Below are positions 7,367-15,487 of a DNA stretch of 17,972 bases, piece after piece. Within the stretch, counting starts at the first letter, position 1. The number at the start of each line of letters is the position of its first letter. Location: positions 1 to 17,972 of the forward strand of contig USCC01000039.1 of NCBI GenBank assembly GCA_900553035.1, read 5' to 3'. Origin of the DNA: an uncultured Rhodospirillaceae bacterium (GTDB taxonomy: Bacteria > Pseudomonadota > Alphaproteobacteria > CAAGCB01 > CAG-977). Made by a program: the position numbers and the translations under genes. The notes under the pieces were generated by a model that was not told the DNA's origin, did no database searches, and worked only from the letters and a program-made list of their open reading frames with translations.

Positions 7367-8833
7367 TTACTTTTCAAAATTGTCCGCGACATAACGGTTC
7401 AAAAGCATCACGCCGTAACCGGTTGCGCCTTTGGCCGCCAGAGGCTTGTCTTTTTTGCAGTGTGTCACACCCGCAATGTCCAGATGCGCCCATTTGGTGT
7501 CCGGCTTGACAAAGCGCTTCAAGAAAGTGGCTGCAATGATGCTGCCGGCCTCACGTCCTTTGGAACCGACGTTCTGGATGTCGGCCACGTCGGACAGAAT
7601 CTGTTCGTCGAACAGTTCGTCCATCGGCATGCGCCACAGCTTTTCTCCGGTTTCCTCCGCCGCTTTTTCCAGATTCCCGGCCAGGGTATCATCATTCGAG
7701 AACAGACCCGCGTAATCACTGCCCAGGGAAACGATGATCGCGCCGGTCAGAGTCGCCAGATCAATCAGAACCTGCGGTTTGAAGCGTTCCTGAGCATACC
7801 ACATGGCGTCGCCCAGAATCAGCCGACCTTCGGCGTCCGTATTGACGACTTCAACCGTCAGCCCGGACAGCGACTTAACAACGTCGCCCGGACGCTGCGC
7901 TGTACCCGAAGGCATGTTTTCGACCAGAGCCATAATTGCCGCGGCATTGACCTTAGCCTTGCGCATGGCCAGAGCCTGCATCGTTCCCAGAGCAACCGCC
8001 GCGCCGGCCATATCGTCCTTCATTTCTTCCATGCCGGTGGCGGGTTTCAGGCTGATGCCGCCGGAATCAAAGCAGACGCCCTTGCCAACGAAAACGACGG
8101 GAACATCCTTTGAAGCCGCGCCCTTCCACTGTACAACGGCCAGGCGGGGCGGGTTGGCCGATCCCTGCGCAACGCCCAGCATCATATCGAAGCCTTTGGC
8201 CTTCAGCTGTGCCTGATCGTAAATTTCGACGACCAGCCCGTATTTCTGAAGCTCCTCAACCCGTTTCGAGAAATTAACGGGCGTGACGACATTCGCCGGT
8301 TCATTCACCAGATCGCGCGCCGTGTAAACACCCTTGGCCACGGCTGTCAGCGGTTCGTAAGCGTTCTGAGCCGACTGAGCATTCGCCGTCAGGATGTAAA
8401 GTTCTTCAAGCGTGACGGGCTTTTTCTGAATCGTCTTGTGCTTGACAAAGCGGTAGGACGCCAGCTTTGCCCCGAAAGCAACATACGGCGCGGGCAGGTC
8501 GTCAACCGCGAAATCCGCCGTTTTCTCGCCGCAGGTCAGAAGAGCACCGACCGCCGCCGCGCCGACCTTCTGAGCCGTCAGGTCATTCATCTCGCTCTTT
8601 TTGCCCAACCCGACGCAGACCAGACGCTTGACGGAAAGTTTGTCCGGAGCAACAACAATGAAAAGATCGCCGGCCTTACCGGTGAAATCTTCAATCTTCA
8701 GAGCCTTTGTCAAAGCGCCCTTCATCAGAAGATCGATTTTTTTGGCCGTCTTTGACAGGGTCAGTTCGTCGTAAACGCCGACGATCAACGCGCCGTCGCT
8801 CGGGATTTCAGTTTTTTTAAACAGGATTTTCAT
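7367..8833 (-). CDS. pepA: Leucyl aminopeptidase PepA (M17 family)
   Basis: A 488-residue cytosolic metallo-aminopeptidase that releases N-terminal leucine and other residues as a homohexamer with two metal ions. The catalytic half contains VCFDSGGISLKPATGMEEMK (residues 253-272) and the M17 signature NTDAEGRL (331-338). Metal ligands and catalytic residues are all present: K251, D256, K263, D274, D333, E335, R337. They have a constant offset of 19 from the E. coli PepA residues, so this half aligns without gaps. The N-terminal ~165 residues form the variable macro-like domain. The start is supported by GGACGGAAA upstream of the ATG. It is transcribed alone, ends in its own strong hairpin terminator, and is divergent from zntB. 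Some PepA proteins also bind DNA; nothing here tests that. Confidence 0.97.
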   Translation of the reverse strand: MKILFKKTEIPSDGALIVGVYDELTLSKTAKKIDLLMKGALTKALKIEDFTGKAGDLFIVVAPDKLSVKRLVCVGLGKKSEMNDLTAQKVGAAAVGALLTCGEKTADFAVDDLPAPYVAFGAKLASYRFVKHKTIQKKPVTLEELYILTANAQSAQNAYEPLTAVAKGVYTARDLVNEPANVVTPVNFSKRVEELQKYGLVVEIYDQAQLKAKGFDMMLGVAQGSANPPRLAVVQWKGAASKDVPVVFVGKGVCFDSGGISLKPATGMEEMKDDMAGAAVALGTMQALAMRKAKVNAAAIMALVENMPSGTAQRPGDVVKSLSGLTVEVVNTDAEGRLILGDAMWYAQERFKPQVLIDLATLTGAIIVSLGSDYAGLFSNDDTLAGNLEKAAEETGEKLWRMPMDELFDEQILSDVADIQNVGSKGREAGSIIAATFLKRFVKPDTKWAHLDIAGVTHCKKDKPLAAKGATGYGVMLLNRYVADNFEK

Positions 8834-8877
8834 AACGTTTCCGTCCGCTGATAGATGTTAACAAAAAAAGTGCCCTC

Positions 8878-8905
8878 AGCATACACCCGCTTTCATTTAA
8901 TTCAA
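8878..8905 (-). promoter_or_regulatory. Candidate pepA promoter
   Basis: On the - strand, TTGAAT (complement of 8900-8905) and TATGCT (complement of 8878-8883) are 16 nt apart, about 45 nt before the pepA start. Each matches 4/6 of the sigma-70 consensus, so this is only suggestive. Confidence 0.25.
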
Positions 8906-8908
8906 AGC
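8889..8908. promoter_or_regulatory. Imperfect 20-bp palindrome in the pepA-zntB divergent gap
   Basis: GCTTTCATTTAATTCAAAGC reads almost the same on both strands (8 of 10 arm positions pair). It overlaps the predicted -35 box of pepA in a 188-nt intergenic region serving two divergent genes. Its size and symmetry fit a dimeric regulator site, but no regulator is identified. Confidence 0.25.
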
Positions 8909-9021
8909 AGGCAATGCGGCTTTTTTTATGTTTTTTAAGGCGGTTGTTTTGAAAATCACGTGCATAACGCGGCTAATTTTGATAATACATGAGGAAGTAA
9001 GTTTGGCGCGGAGCTTTTGGA

Positions 9022-10050
9022 ATGTCAGATACACCCTATGAAGAGGCGGAGGATTTTTTTGACCCCCCGGAGGAACGGGAGTGGTTGCTGTACGCCCTGC
9101 TCCTGGACGGGAAGGGGAGCGGCCGGAGCCTGACGGCCGGAGAAGTCAACGCCTGGAAGCCGGAGGACGGCGTCCTGTGGATGCACATGGATCTGTCCGT
9201 GTCGGGCACGCATGACTGGATGCTGAATAAAAGCGGCATTGATCCTCTGGTGCTGGAAGCCCTTCTGGAGGATGAGGAACCCCGCCCGCGCTGTATGCCT
9301 TTCGGCGACAACCTGCTTTTGTTTTTGCGCGCGATCAACCTGAACCCCGGGGAAGAACCCGATGACATGATTTCGTTGCGCATCTGGTGTGAAAAAAGCC
9401 GCATCCTCACCTTGCGCGAAACGCCGCTGTCGACAATGCGCGACATTGACCGCAAGCTGATTACCGGAGTCGGGCCGAAGTCCGTCGGTGAAATGCTGGA
9501 CGAAGTCTGTTCGACAACGCTGGATCGCATTGTTGTGGCCGTGGCTGACGTCGAATTTACGATCGATCATCTGGAAGACAAAATCATTGAGGAAAGCGAC
9601 GATGACGACGACCTGATGGGGCCGCTGTCCGAAGCCCGCCGAAAGCTTTCCGAAATGCGGCGCTACCTGTCGCCGCAACGCGACGCCATGGAAATGCTTC
9701 CGCGCCAGCTGATGTCCTGGCTGAACAAGGAAAACCAGTACCAGTTGCGCGAAAACGCGAACCGCATGCTCCGCATCATTGAAGACATTGACAGCCTGCG
9801 CGAGCGCGCTTCAATCAACATGGACGAACTGGCCAGCCAGATGCGCGAGGAAACCCAGGAAAACATGTATATGCTGTCCGTCCTGGCGGCGGTATTCATT
9901 CCCTTGACGTTCATTACGGGGCTGATGGGAATGAACGTCGGCGGTATCCCGTTCGGAGAGCATGAACACGGCTTCCTGATTGTTACGGGACTGATGTTCC
10001 TGTTCGGCGTTATCCTGATGATTCTTTTCAAACGCCTGAAATGGTATTAG
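9022..10050 (+). CDS. zntB: CorA-superfamily divalent metal transporter, ZntB type
   Basis: A 342-residue inner-membrane pentameric transporter. The large cytoplasmic N-terminal domain (about residues 1-280) is alpha/beta followed by a long charged helix containing an acidic run ESDDDDD at 191-197. Two C-terminal transmembrane segments follow: about 283-302 (SVLAAVFIPLTFITGLMG) and 317-337. The pore-mouth signature is GMNVGGIP (303-310); CorA magnesium channels carry GMNFxxMP, whereas the GGIP form marks the ZntB branch, linked to zinc transport. Metal specificity is inferred from that motif only. A GGAG box lies 8 nt before the ATG. The gene heads a tightly spaced co-directional run, with the sua5 start 7 nt after its stop. 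Confidence 0.87.
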   Translation: MSDTPYEEAEDFFDPPEEREWLLYALLLDGKGSGRSLTAGEVNAWKPEDGVLWMHMDLSVSGTHDWMLNKSGIDPLVLEALLEDEEPRPRCMPFGDNLLLFLRAINLNPGEEPDDMISLRIWCEKSRILTLRETPLSTMRDIDRKLITGVGPKSVGEMLDEVCSTTLDRIVVAVADVEFTIDHLEDKIIEESDDDDDLMGPLSEARRKLSEMRRYLSPQRDAMEMLPRQLMSWLNKENQYQLRENANRMLRIIEDIDSLRERASINMDELASQMREETQENMYMLSVLAAVFIPLTFITGLMGMNVGGIPFGEHEHGFLIVTGLMFLFGVILMILFKRLKWY

Positions 10051-10057
10051 GTCCGGC

Positions 10058-11047
10058 ATGGCAGATACGGAAGACATTATGAACGAAACGACACATGTCC
10101 GCCCGGCTTCCCCCGAAAGCATTGCCGAAGGGGCCGCGCTGATTCGTGCGGGGAAACGGGTGGCGTTTCCGACAGAAACGGTGTACGGGCTGGGGGCAAA
10201 CGCTCTGGACGACCGAGCCGTTGCGTCGATTTTTGAAGCCAAGGGACGGCCGCAGTTCAATCCGCTGATCGCCCATGTTCCTGATTTTTCATGGGTTTCG
10301 GGCTTTGCCGAAGTGACGGAAACAGCGGCGCGCCTGGCCGGACAGTTCTGGCCGGGGCCAATGACGCTGGTCATGAAGCGGCGTCCGGACTGCCCGGTTT
10401 CCTATCTGGTCAGCGCGGGACTGGACACGGTGGCTGTGCGTCTGCCGGGGCATGCGACGGCGCGGGCGTTGATCGAAAAGGCGGGTGTCCCTGTCGCGGC
10501 GCCAAGCGCCAATATTTCCGGCACCGTCAGTCCGACAATGGCCGAACACGTACGGCAGGGACTGGCCGGGCGCGTTTCTCTGATTATTGACGGCGGTCCC
10601 TGTCGGGTCGGCGTTGAATCGACCGTATTGGACGTGACGGGCGACATTCCCGTCCTGCTTCGTGCGGGCGGCCTGACCGTCGAGGAGATCCGTAGCGTGA
10701 CCAGGGATGTCCTGTTCCCGGAGAAGGATCCCGAACTGCCGCGTTCCCCGGGACAGCTGTCCAGCCATTACGCCCCGTCGCTTCCCGTCCGCCTGAACGC
10801 TTCCGAAGCCCGGGAAGGCGAAGCGCTTCTGGGGTTCGGCCCGGCGGAAGGAGCCGTTCTGAACCTCAGCCCGTCCGGGGATTTGAAAGAAGCGGCCGCC
10901 CACCTGTTCGCCTTCATGCGCGCCCTGGATAAAAAAGAATTTTCCGGCATTGCCGTCATGCCCGTTCCGACCGACGGCCTCGGCCTTGCCATCAACGACA
11001 GACTGAAACGGGCGGCCTGTCCGCACCGCGTCACACAACGGAGTTAG
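10058..11047 (+). CDS. L-threonylcarbamoyladenylate synthase, Sua5 type (YrdC plus Sua5 domain)
   Basis: Makes threonylcarbamoyl-AMP from threonine, bicarbonate and ATP, the first step of tRNA t6A37 synthesis. Residues ~15-210 form the YrdC domain: VAFPTETVYGLGANA, KGRP (62-65), WPGPMTLVM, RLPGHATA, PSANISGTVSPT and GVESTV (185-190). The linker RSPGQLSSHYAP (229-240) and a C-terminal ~90-residue Sua5 domain identify the long two-domain form rather than the short TsaC form. Two starts are possible: ATG 10058, preceded by AGGTCCGGC, or ATG 10079, preceded by the better spaced GGAAG. The second would give a protein 7 residues shorter and fits the usual family N-terminus equally well. It sits between zntB (7 nt) and the FAD-linked oxidase (8 nt; the latter's AGGAG overlaps this stop codon). 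Confidence 0.93.
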   Translation: MADTEDIMNETTHVRPASPESIAEGAALIRAGKRVAFPTETVYGLGANALDDRAVASIFEAKGRPQFNPLIAHVPDFSWVSGFAEVTETAARLAGQFWPGPMTLVMKRRPDCPVSYLVSAGLDTVAVRLPGHATARALIEKAGVPVAAPSANISGTVSPTMAEHVRQGLAGRVSLIIDGGPCRVGVESTVLDVTGDIPVLLRAGGLTVEEIRSVTRDVLFPEKDPELPRSPGQLSSHYAPSLPVRLNASEAREGEALLGFGPAEGAVLNLSPSGDLKEAAAHLFAFMRALDKKEFSGIAVMPVPTDGLGLAINDRLKRAACPHRVTQRS

Positions 11048-11055
11048 GAGACCTT

Positions 11056-12408
11056 ATGCTTGAACTTCCCCTTGAACTGGAACAGAAAATCACCGAAATC
11101 GCCGGCGCAGACAATTTTTTCACCTTTGCGCCCGCCCCGGGGAAAAAGGACGCCGGTTGCAGAATCGTCCGTCCCGGTTCTGTCGAAGGGCTGTCCGAAA
11201 TTGTCCGTCTGTGTTCCGCCGCGCGTGTCCCGATGTACCCGTCGGGGGGGCGTGCTGAAAGCCTGCCCGAAGCCTGCAGAGCCATGCTTGTTCTTTCCCT
11301 GGAACGTTTGAACAGGGTTCTGGACGTTGATCTGGTCGCGCGGACAATAACGCTGGAAGCGGGATGCACGTTTGCAGACGCCCGCCGTGCCGCGGATGAG
11401 GCGGGCTTCCTGTTCCCGCTGTACATGAACGCCGCGGACGAAGCGCAAGTCGGAAGCCGCCTTGCCTCCAATGTCATTCATACGGCGGCGTCCCGTTACG
11501 GCGCACCGAAAGACCTGACGCTTGGTTTGCGGCTTGTGTTGCCGGACGGAACGATACGGGACGGCCTGAAGAATTATGCAAACGCCGAAGCGGATACGAT
11601 GAAAAACCTGTTTGTCGGCAGTCAGGGGCGGCTGGGCTTTATTGCCGGCGCGACCCTGAAGCTTCATCCGAAACCGGTCGAGGTGCGCCGGATGTTGTGC
11701 GGGATGCCGAACGTCGCGGGCGTGCCGAAGCTGTTCGCGCTGTCACAGCATCTGGGGGCAACCCTTCTGACCGGATTTGACCTTTTTTCCAAAAACGGTT
11801 TCGACCGGATGCGCACCCGCAGTGAGGCCGTTAAAAATCCGCTGTCAGAGGAATGCGCCTGGTATGTCCTGATCGAGCTGTCCTCAACGGTTCAGAATGA
11901 TCGTCTTCCGGCGTTCCTGAACGAGCTGAAAAACGAGGCCGTACAGAAAGGGCTGATCCGTGAGGCGTTCTGTGAAAGCAACGGAGAATTGGCCGTTCTG
12001 AGCGATGCTGTGAGAGGATTGGCTCATCCGTCCGCGCCGGCCATAACGCGGGAAGCGAACGTCCCCGTGTCAAAAGTGGCGGAGACCGTCGGGCGTCTGG
12101 CTTTGCAGATGCAGTACTCCTTTCCTTCCTTTATGTTTATGCCGATGGCGCGGGTCGGTGAAGGAGCGCTTTTCCTGAACGTTCAGCCGACTGAAAGCGG
12201 AAAAGGCGGAGAAATTTTGACCGAAGAAGGGAAATTGTATACACTTTTCGACGAAACCGTGCGTCAGGCGGGCGGGTCTCTGGCGGAACAGCAGGACGCG
12301 CCGTCGCCGGATCATCCGTTGTCCGGTGTTCCCGAAGCAATGGACATGTTCCGCGCCGTGCGGATGTCTTTCGACCCCTACGGCCTTATGAAGCCGGAAA
12401 AAAAATAG
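11056..12408 (+). CDS. FAD-linked oxidase, divergent member of the D-lactate/D-2-hydroxyglutarate dehydrogenase family
   Basis: A 450-residue protein with the PCMH/VAO FAD-binding fold at about residues 35-210: VLSLERLNRVLDVD, ITLEAGCTFADARRAADEAG, LTLGLRLVLPDG and VGSQGRLGFIAGATLKLHPKP. A C-terminal cap ends in FRAVRMSFDPYGLMKP. Relatives oxidise D-2-hydroxy acids. However, the FAD/phosphate loops are degenerate (YPSGGRAESLP in place of a Gly-rich GGGTGL loop; AQVGSRLASNVIHTA in place of IGGNLATNAGG). The metal/substrate histidine motifs are missing: MARVGEGALFLNV (365-377) stands where GHxGDGNxHxNV is expected, and AEQQDAP (410-416) where AEHGxG is expected. FAD binding may persist, but normal dehydrogenase chemistry is doubtful. 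The reading frame is intact and coupled to sua5 by a strong AGGAG. Its substrate is unknown. Confidence 0.78.
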   Translation: MLELPLELEQKITEIAGADNFFTFAPAPGKKDAGCRIVRPGSVEGLSEIVRLCSAARVPMYPSGGRAESLPEACRAMLVLSLERLNRVLDVDLVARTITLEAGCTFADARRAADEAGFLFPLYMNAADEAQVGSRLASNVIHTAASRYGAPKDLTLGLRLVLPDGTIRDGLKNYANAEADTMKNLFVGSQGRLGFIAGATLKLHPKPVEVRRMLCGMPNVAGVPKLFALSQHLGATLLTGFDLFSKNGFDRMRTRSEAVKNPLSEECAWYVLIELSSTVQNDRLPAFLNELKNEAVQKGLIREAFCESNGELAVLSDAVRGLAHPSAPAITREANVPVSKVAETVGRLALQMQYSFPSFMFMPMARVGEGALFLNVQPTESGKGGEILTEEGKLYTLFDETVRQAGGSLAEQQDAPSPDHPLSGVPEAMDMFRAVRMSFDPYGLMKPEKK

Positions 12409-12420
12409 GAAGAGGCATTT

Positions 12421-13509
12421 ATGAAGCTGATCGCAACAAATGTGCTGGCCGAAAAGCTGGTTATGTCCGTCAACGAAACGGAAACCCTGCTTCAGATGCT
12501 GGATTTTTCGTCAACGGACATCTCGTTGCTGGCGTCCTGCCGGGCGGCGATCTTCAAAAAGCTGGACGGGGTGGCGCAGGAACTGGCGGAAAAAATGCCC
12601 CTTTATCCCGAACTGGCTCAGCTGATCAGCGATATTTCGTCACCGGAGGCCTTTCCGAAGGCGGTTCGCGATTTTCTGCGCGATTATTTCGGCGGAAGCT
12701 GTGATGAAGCCTACATTAATTCGCGTACCCGTCTGGGCGCACTGTTCTTTCGTTTCGATGTTCCGCCGAAAGTTTTCCTGCCTCTGTCGACATATCTGCA
12801 GCATCGGCTGGAAGTTGAAATCATCCAGATTGTCGGCAAGACAGACGCCGGAATGCTGGCGGCGGCGGCTCTGCGCAAATACATGCGGCTGGACAACCTG
12901 CTGATCACGACGGCATTCCTGCATGCGAAACTCCGAGCCGAAGCTGCCGAGGAAAGCAAGCTGGGGGCCTATGCCGCAATGCTGGAAAAGAAAGTCGAAC
13001 GCCTGACGCAGTCTCTGGAGGACATGTCGCAGAAGGATACGCTGACGGGGCTTTATAATCCGCGCGGTTTTTATGATAATCTGTACCGCGAGCTGAGCAA
13101 CGCGAAGCGCCACAAGTGGGCTGTCTGTGTCGTTTATTTCGATTTCAACGGGTTCCGCGAATTCAATGAAACCGAAGGCCGCCGGGTGGGGGACAAGCTT
13201 CTGAACATCATGGCGGCGACGCTGGCGGACACATATCGTGAAACAGATATTCTGTGCCGGTACCGCGGTGACGAATTCTGTGTCATCATGCCCAACACGG
13301 TGGCTTCGGACGCCCGCAAAGTCTGCAAGCGCGTCATCGAAAAATTCCGCCAGCGCAGCACGTACGGGCTGGCGTTCTGCATCGGCCTGGCGCAGACGGG
13401 GCCGGTTGATTTCATGTCGGCGGACGACCTTCTGTATACGGCCAACGAAAACGTCAAAATCGCCCAAAGCGCCATTACCGATAAAAGCGAATTTTTCCTG
13501 AAGGGCTGA
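12421..13509 (+). CDS. Diguanylate cyclase with an N-terminal globin-coupled-sensor domain
   Basis: A 362-residue predicted cytoplasmic c-di-GMP synthase. Residues ~20-175 resemble a globin-coupled sensor (LQMLDFSSTDISLLAS, FLRDYFGGSCDEAYINSRTRLG, FDVPPKVFLPLSTYL). A coiled linker (~176-204) leads to the GGDEF domain (205-360). By motif spacing the GGDEF core aligns without gaps to PleD: D241, N249 and D258 match the metal and guanine residues, and the product-inhibition I-site RETD is intact (273-276). The signature is R282-G-D-E-F, so the first Gly is Arg while the critical second Gly and acidic residues remain. In the globin part, the position of the proximal haem histidine (in IGxxHxR) is F109, so haem binding is unlikely. 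It is fourth in the zntB-sua5-oxidase run, 12 nt after the oxidase, with GAGG before the ATG. Confidence 0.88.
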   Translation: MKLIATNVLAEKLVMSVNETETLLQMLDFSSTDISLLASCRAAIFKKLDGVAQELAEKMPLYPELAQLISDISSPEAFPKAVRDFLRDYFGGSCDEAYINSRTRLGALFFRFDVPPKVFLPLSTYLQHRLEVEIIQIVGKTDAGMLAAAALRKYMRLDNLLITTAFLHAKLRAEAAEESKLGAYAAMLEKKVERLTQSLEDMSQKDTLTGLYNPRGFYDNLYRELSNAKRHKWAVCVVYFDFNGFREFNETEGRRVGDKLLNIMAATLADTYRETDILCRYRGDEFCVIMPNTVASDARKVCKRVIEKFRQRSTYGLAFCIGLAQTGPVDFMSADDLLYTANENVKIAQSAITDKSEFFLKG

Positions 13510-13528
13510 GCCTTAAAGAAAGCCTTGC

Positions 13529-13556
13529 GAAACAGCGCTTTTGCCGCTATGGTTTC
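13529..13556 (+). other. Possible hairpin between the cyclase and ABC transporter genes
   Basis: GAAAC (13529-13533) pairs with GTTTC (13552-13556), and inside them AGCG (13534-13537) pairs with CGCT (13545-13548), with a 3-nt bulge. No T-run follows, so it is not a terminator. It could be a leader or processing structure in the 71-nt gap, or chance. Confidence 0.2.
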
Positions 13557-13580
13557 CTCGCAGGAAAAGGTGGGGGAAAA

Positions 13581-15371
13581 ATGTCTTTTTTCAGAAAATC
13601 AAAAAACAGAGATCTGCCTTCTCTGAACAGAGAAAACATGCAGATGGTTCGGCGCGTGTGGAAGGACTACATCGCCGATAAATGGAAGATGCTTTCCTTT
13701 TCGATCGTTCTGATGCTGATCGGCGCCAGCTTTGACGCCCTGCTGGTTCGCATGATGCAGCCGGTTTTCGACGAAGTGTTCATTGATAAAAACCGGGCTG
13801 CGCTGGGCGTCATCGGTGTTCAGATTCTGGTGCTTTATCTGGTGAAGGGGCTGGCGACCTACGGCCAGAGCCTGACCATGACGAAAATCAGCATCCGCAT
13901 CATTACAGACATGCAGATGGATGTTTTCAAGCGCATTATCCGGATGGACAATGCCTTTTTTCACAACCGTTCAACGGGCGACGTCATTTCCCACTTTACT
14001 GTGGACGTTGCCATGATCAAGGATGCCGTTCTGAACAGCCTGACAACACTGGTCAAGGATTCCGCCACGGTTTTCTTCCTGATCGTCCTGATGTTCGTGA
14101 AATCGTTTGAAATGGCGTGCGTCATGTTCATTGTTTTTCCGCTGGGCATGGCACCGGTTGTATACTGCGGCCGGAAAATGCGCGGCAAGACTAAAAAAAT
14201 GCAGGAAATTTACGGCCTGCTGTACAACGTGCTGGCACAGACATTCCAGGGGATTAAAATCGTCAAATCCTACTGCACCGAGGAAAAGGAAACGCAGAAC
14301 CTCAGGAACTCCATTGATCGGATGAACAAAATCGTTTACAGCATGACGCGGCTGGCCAGTCTGCAAAGTCCTCTGATGGAATTTTTCGGCGGCATCGCGA
14401 TGGCCGGAACATTGGGGTACGGCGGATACAAGATTCTGCAGGGTCAAATGACGCCGGGTGATTTCATGGTTTTTCTGCTGGCGATTGTCGCGGCGTATAA
14501 ACCCATGAAAAACATTGCCAACCTGCATATGCGGATGCAAATGGGCATTGCGTCCATGCAGCGGCTGTTCGGCATGATGGACATTGAACCGACCATTGTC
14601 GATGTGCCGGGCGCAGGGACACTGAAGGTGACCGAGGGGCGGGTGGAAGCCCGTCATATCCGTTTTTCGTATGACGGCGAACAGGAGATTCTGAAAGACG
14701 TTTCCATGACCGCCTTGCCGGGGCAAACGGTTGCGGTTGTCGGCCACAGCGGTTCGGGCAAATCGACCCTGATCAACCTGATCCCGCGTTTTTATGACCC
14801 GCAGTCGGGCGAAATTCTGATTGACGGGCAGAATATCCGGGAAGTGACGCTGGAAAGCCTGCGCCGGCATGTCGCTTATGTCTCGCAGGAGGTCATCATT
14901 TTTGACGATACGGTTCGAAACAACATCCGTTACGGAACCCCCGGTGCGACAGACGAACAGGTCGTCGCGGCGGCCAAAGCCGCGGCGGCTCATCATTTCA
15001 TCATGCAGATGGAAGACGGATACGACACGGTTCTGGGGGAACGCGGTTCCCGTCTGTCCGGCGGCCAGCGACAGATGATTTCGATTGCGCGCGCCATGCT
15101 GAAAAACGCGCCGATTCTTCTGCTGGACGAAGCGACGTCCGCTCTGGATTCGCAGTCGGAGCGTATTGTGCAGGATTCGCTTGATGTCCTGATGAAGGGG
15201 CGGACCTCCATTGTCATCGCGCACCGCCTGTCAACAGTGATCAATGCGGATCGGATTTTTGTGTTCAACGAAGGCGAAATTGTTGATTCCGGCACGCATG
15301 AAGAGCTTCTGGCGCACGACGGGATTTACGCCCAGCTTTACCGCCTGCAGTTCATGAAGGACAAGGACTGA
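13581..15371 (+). CDS. MsbA-like ABC exporter (fused permease and ATPase)
   Basis: A 596-residue half-transporter of the MsbA/multidrug exporter type, acting as a homodimer in the inner membrane. Hydrophobic segments lie at about 38-58, 76-96, 160-196, 266-288 and 293-308. The FFHNRSTGDVISHFTVDV coupling-helix region is in the N-terminal part. The nucleotide-binding domain (~352-590) is complete: Walker A GHSGSGKST (388-396), Q-loop Q436, signature LSGGQRQ (492-498), Walker B ILLLDEATSALD with E517, and H-loop H548. A lipid-type substrate (lipid A core flipping, as MsbA) is plausible from overall resemblance but unproven; no lipid A gene is adjacent. The ATG is preceded by AGGTGGGGG. It lies 71 nt after the cyclase and is followed by a strong terminator, so it may close that transcript. 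Confidence 0.9.
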   Translation: MSFFRKSKNRDLPSLNRENMQMVRRVWKDYIADKWKMLSFSIVLMLIGASFDALLVRMMQPVFDEVFIDKNRAALGVIGVQILVLYLVKGLATYGQSLTMTKISIRIITDMQMDVFKRIIRMDNAFFHNRSTGDVISHFTVDVAMIKDAVLNSLTTLVKDSATVFFLIVLMFVKSFEMACVMFIVFPLGMAPVVYCGRKMRGKTKKMQEIYGLLYNVLAQTFQGIKIVKSYCTEEKETQNLRNSIDRMNKIVYSMTRLASLQSPLMEFFGGIAMAGTLGYGGYKILQGQMTPGDFMVFLLAIVAAYKPMKNIANLHMRMQMGIASMQRLFGMMDIEPTIVDVPGAGTLKVTEGRVEARHIRFSYDGEQEILKDVSMTALPGQTVAVVGHSGSGKSTLINLIPRFYDPQSGEILIDGQNIREVTLESLRRHVAYVSQEVIIFDDTVRNNIRYGTPGATDEQVVAAAKAAAAHHFIMQMEDGYDTVLGERGSRLSGGQRQMISIARAMLKNAPILLLDEATSALDSQSERIVQDSLDVLMKGRTSIVIAHRLSTVINADRIFVFNEGEIVDSGTHEELLAHDGIYAQLYRLQFMKDKD

Positions 15372-15430
15372 CACCGCGGCGGGTAGCGGAAATGTGATGT
15401 TCCGCCGGTCGGAGAAAAAGCGTTATAATA

Positions 15431-15465
15431 AAAACCGTCGAAGAAAAAAACTTCGGCGGTTTTTT
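15431..15465 (+). terminator. Intrinsic terminator after the ABC exporter
   Basis: ACCGTCGAAG (15434-15443) and CTTCGGCGGT (15451-15460) form a 10-bp stem with one G-U pair and an A7 loop. A-rich sequence precedes it and a run of T follows (15460-15465). It lies about 60 nt after the exporter stop. Confidence 0.88.
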
Positions 15466-15487
15466 GATCGCGCGGAAGGAAAAGAGG

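Noticed and set aside
6671..8113. Long + strand open frame (480 codons) spanning two - strand genes
   Set aside because: It lies antisense to the RelA/SpoT-like gene and pepA, both with full family motifs. It is rich in His, Arg, Gln and Phe as expected of a shadow frame and has no ribosome site.
12640..13467. - strand open frame of 275 codons within the diguanylate cyclase
   Set aside because: Shadow of the GGDEF gene; no recognisable domain or start signal.
13971..15224. Long - strand open frame (417 codons) within the ABC exporter
   Set aside because: Antisense to an exporter with complete ATPase motifs. The composition is His/Asn/Gln-rich and unlike a real protein.
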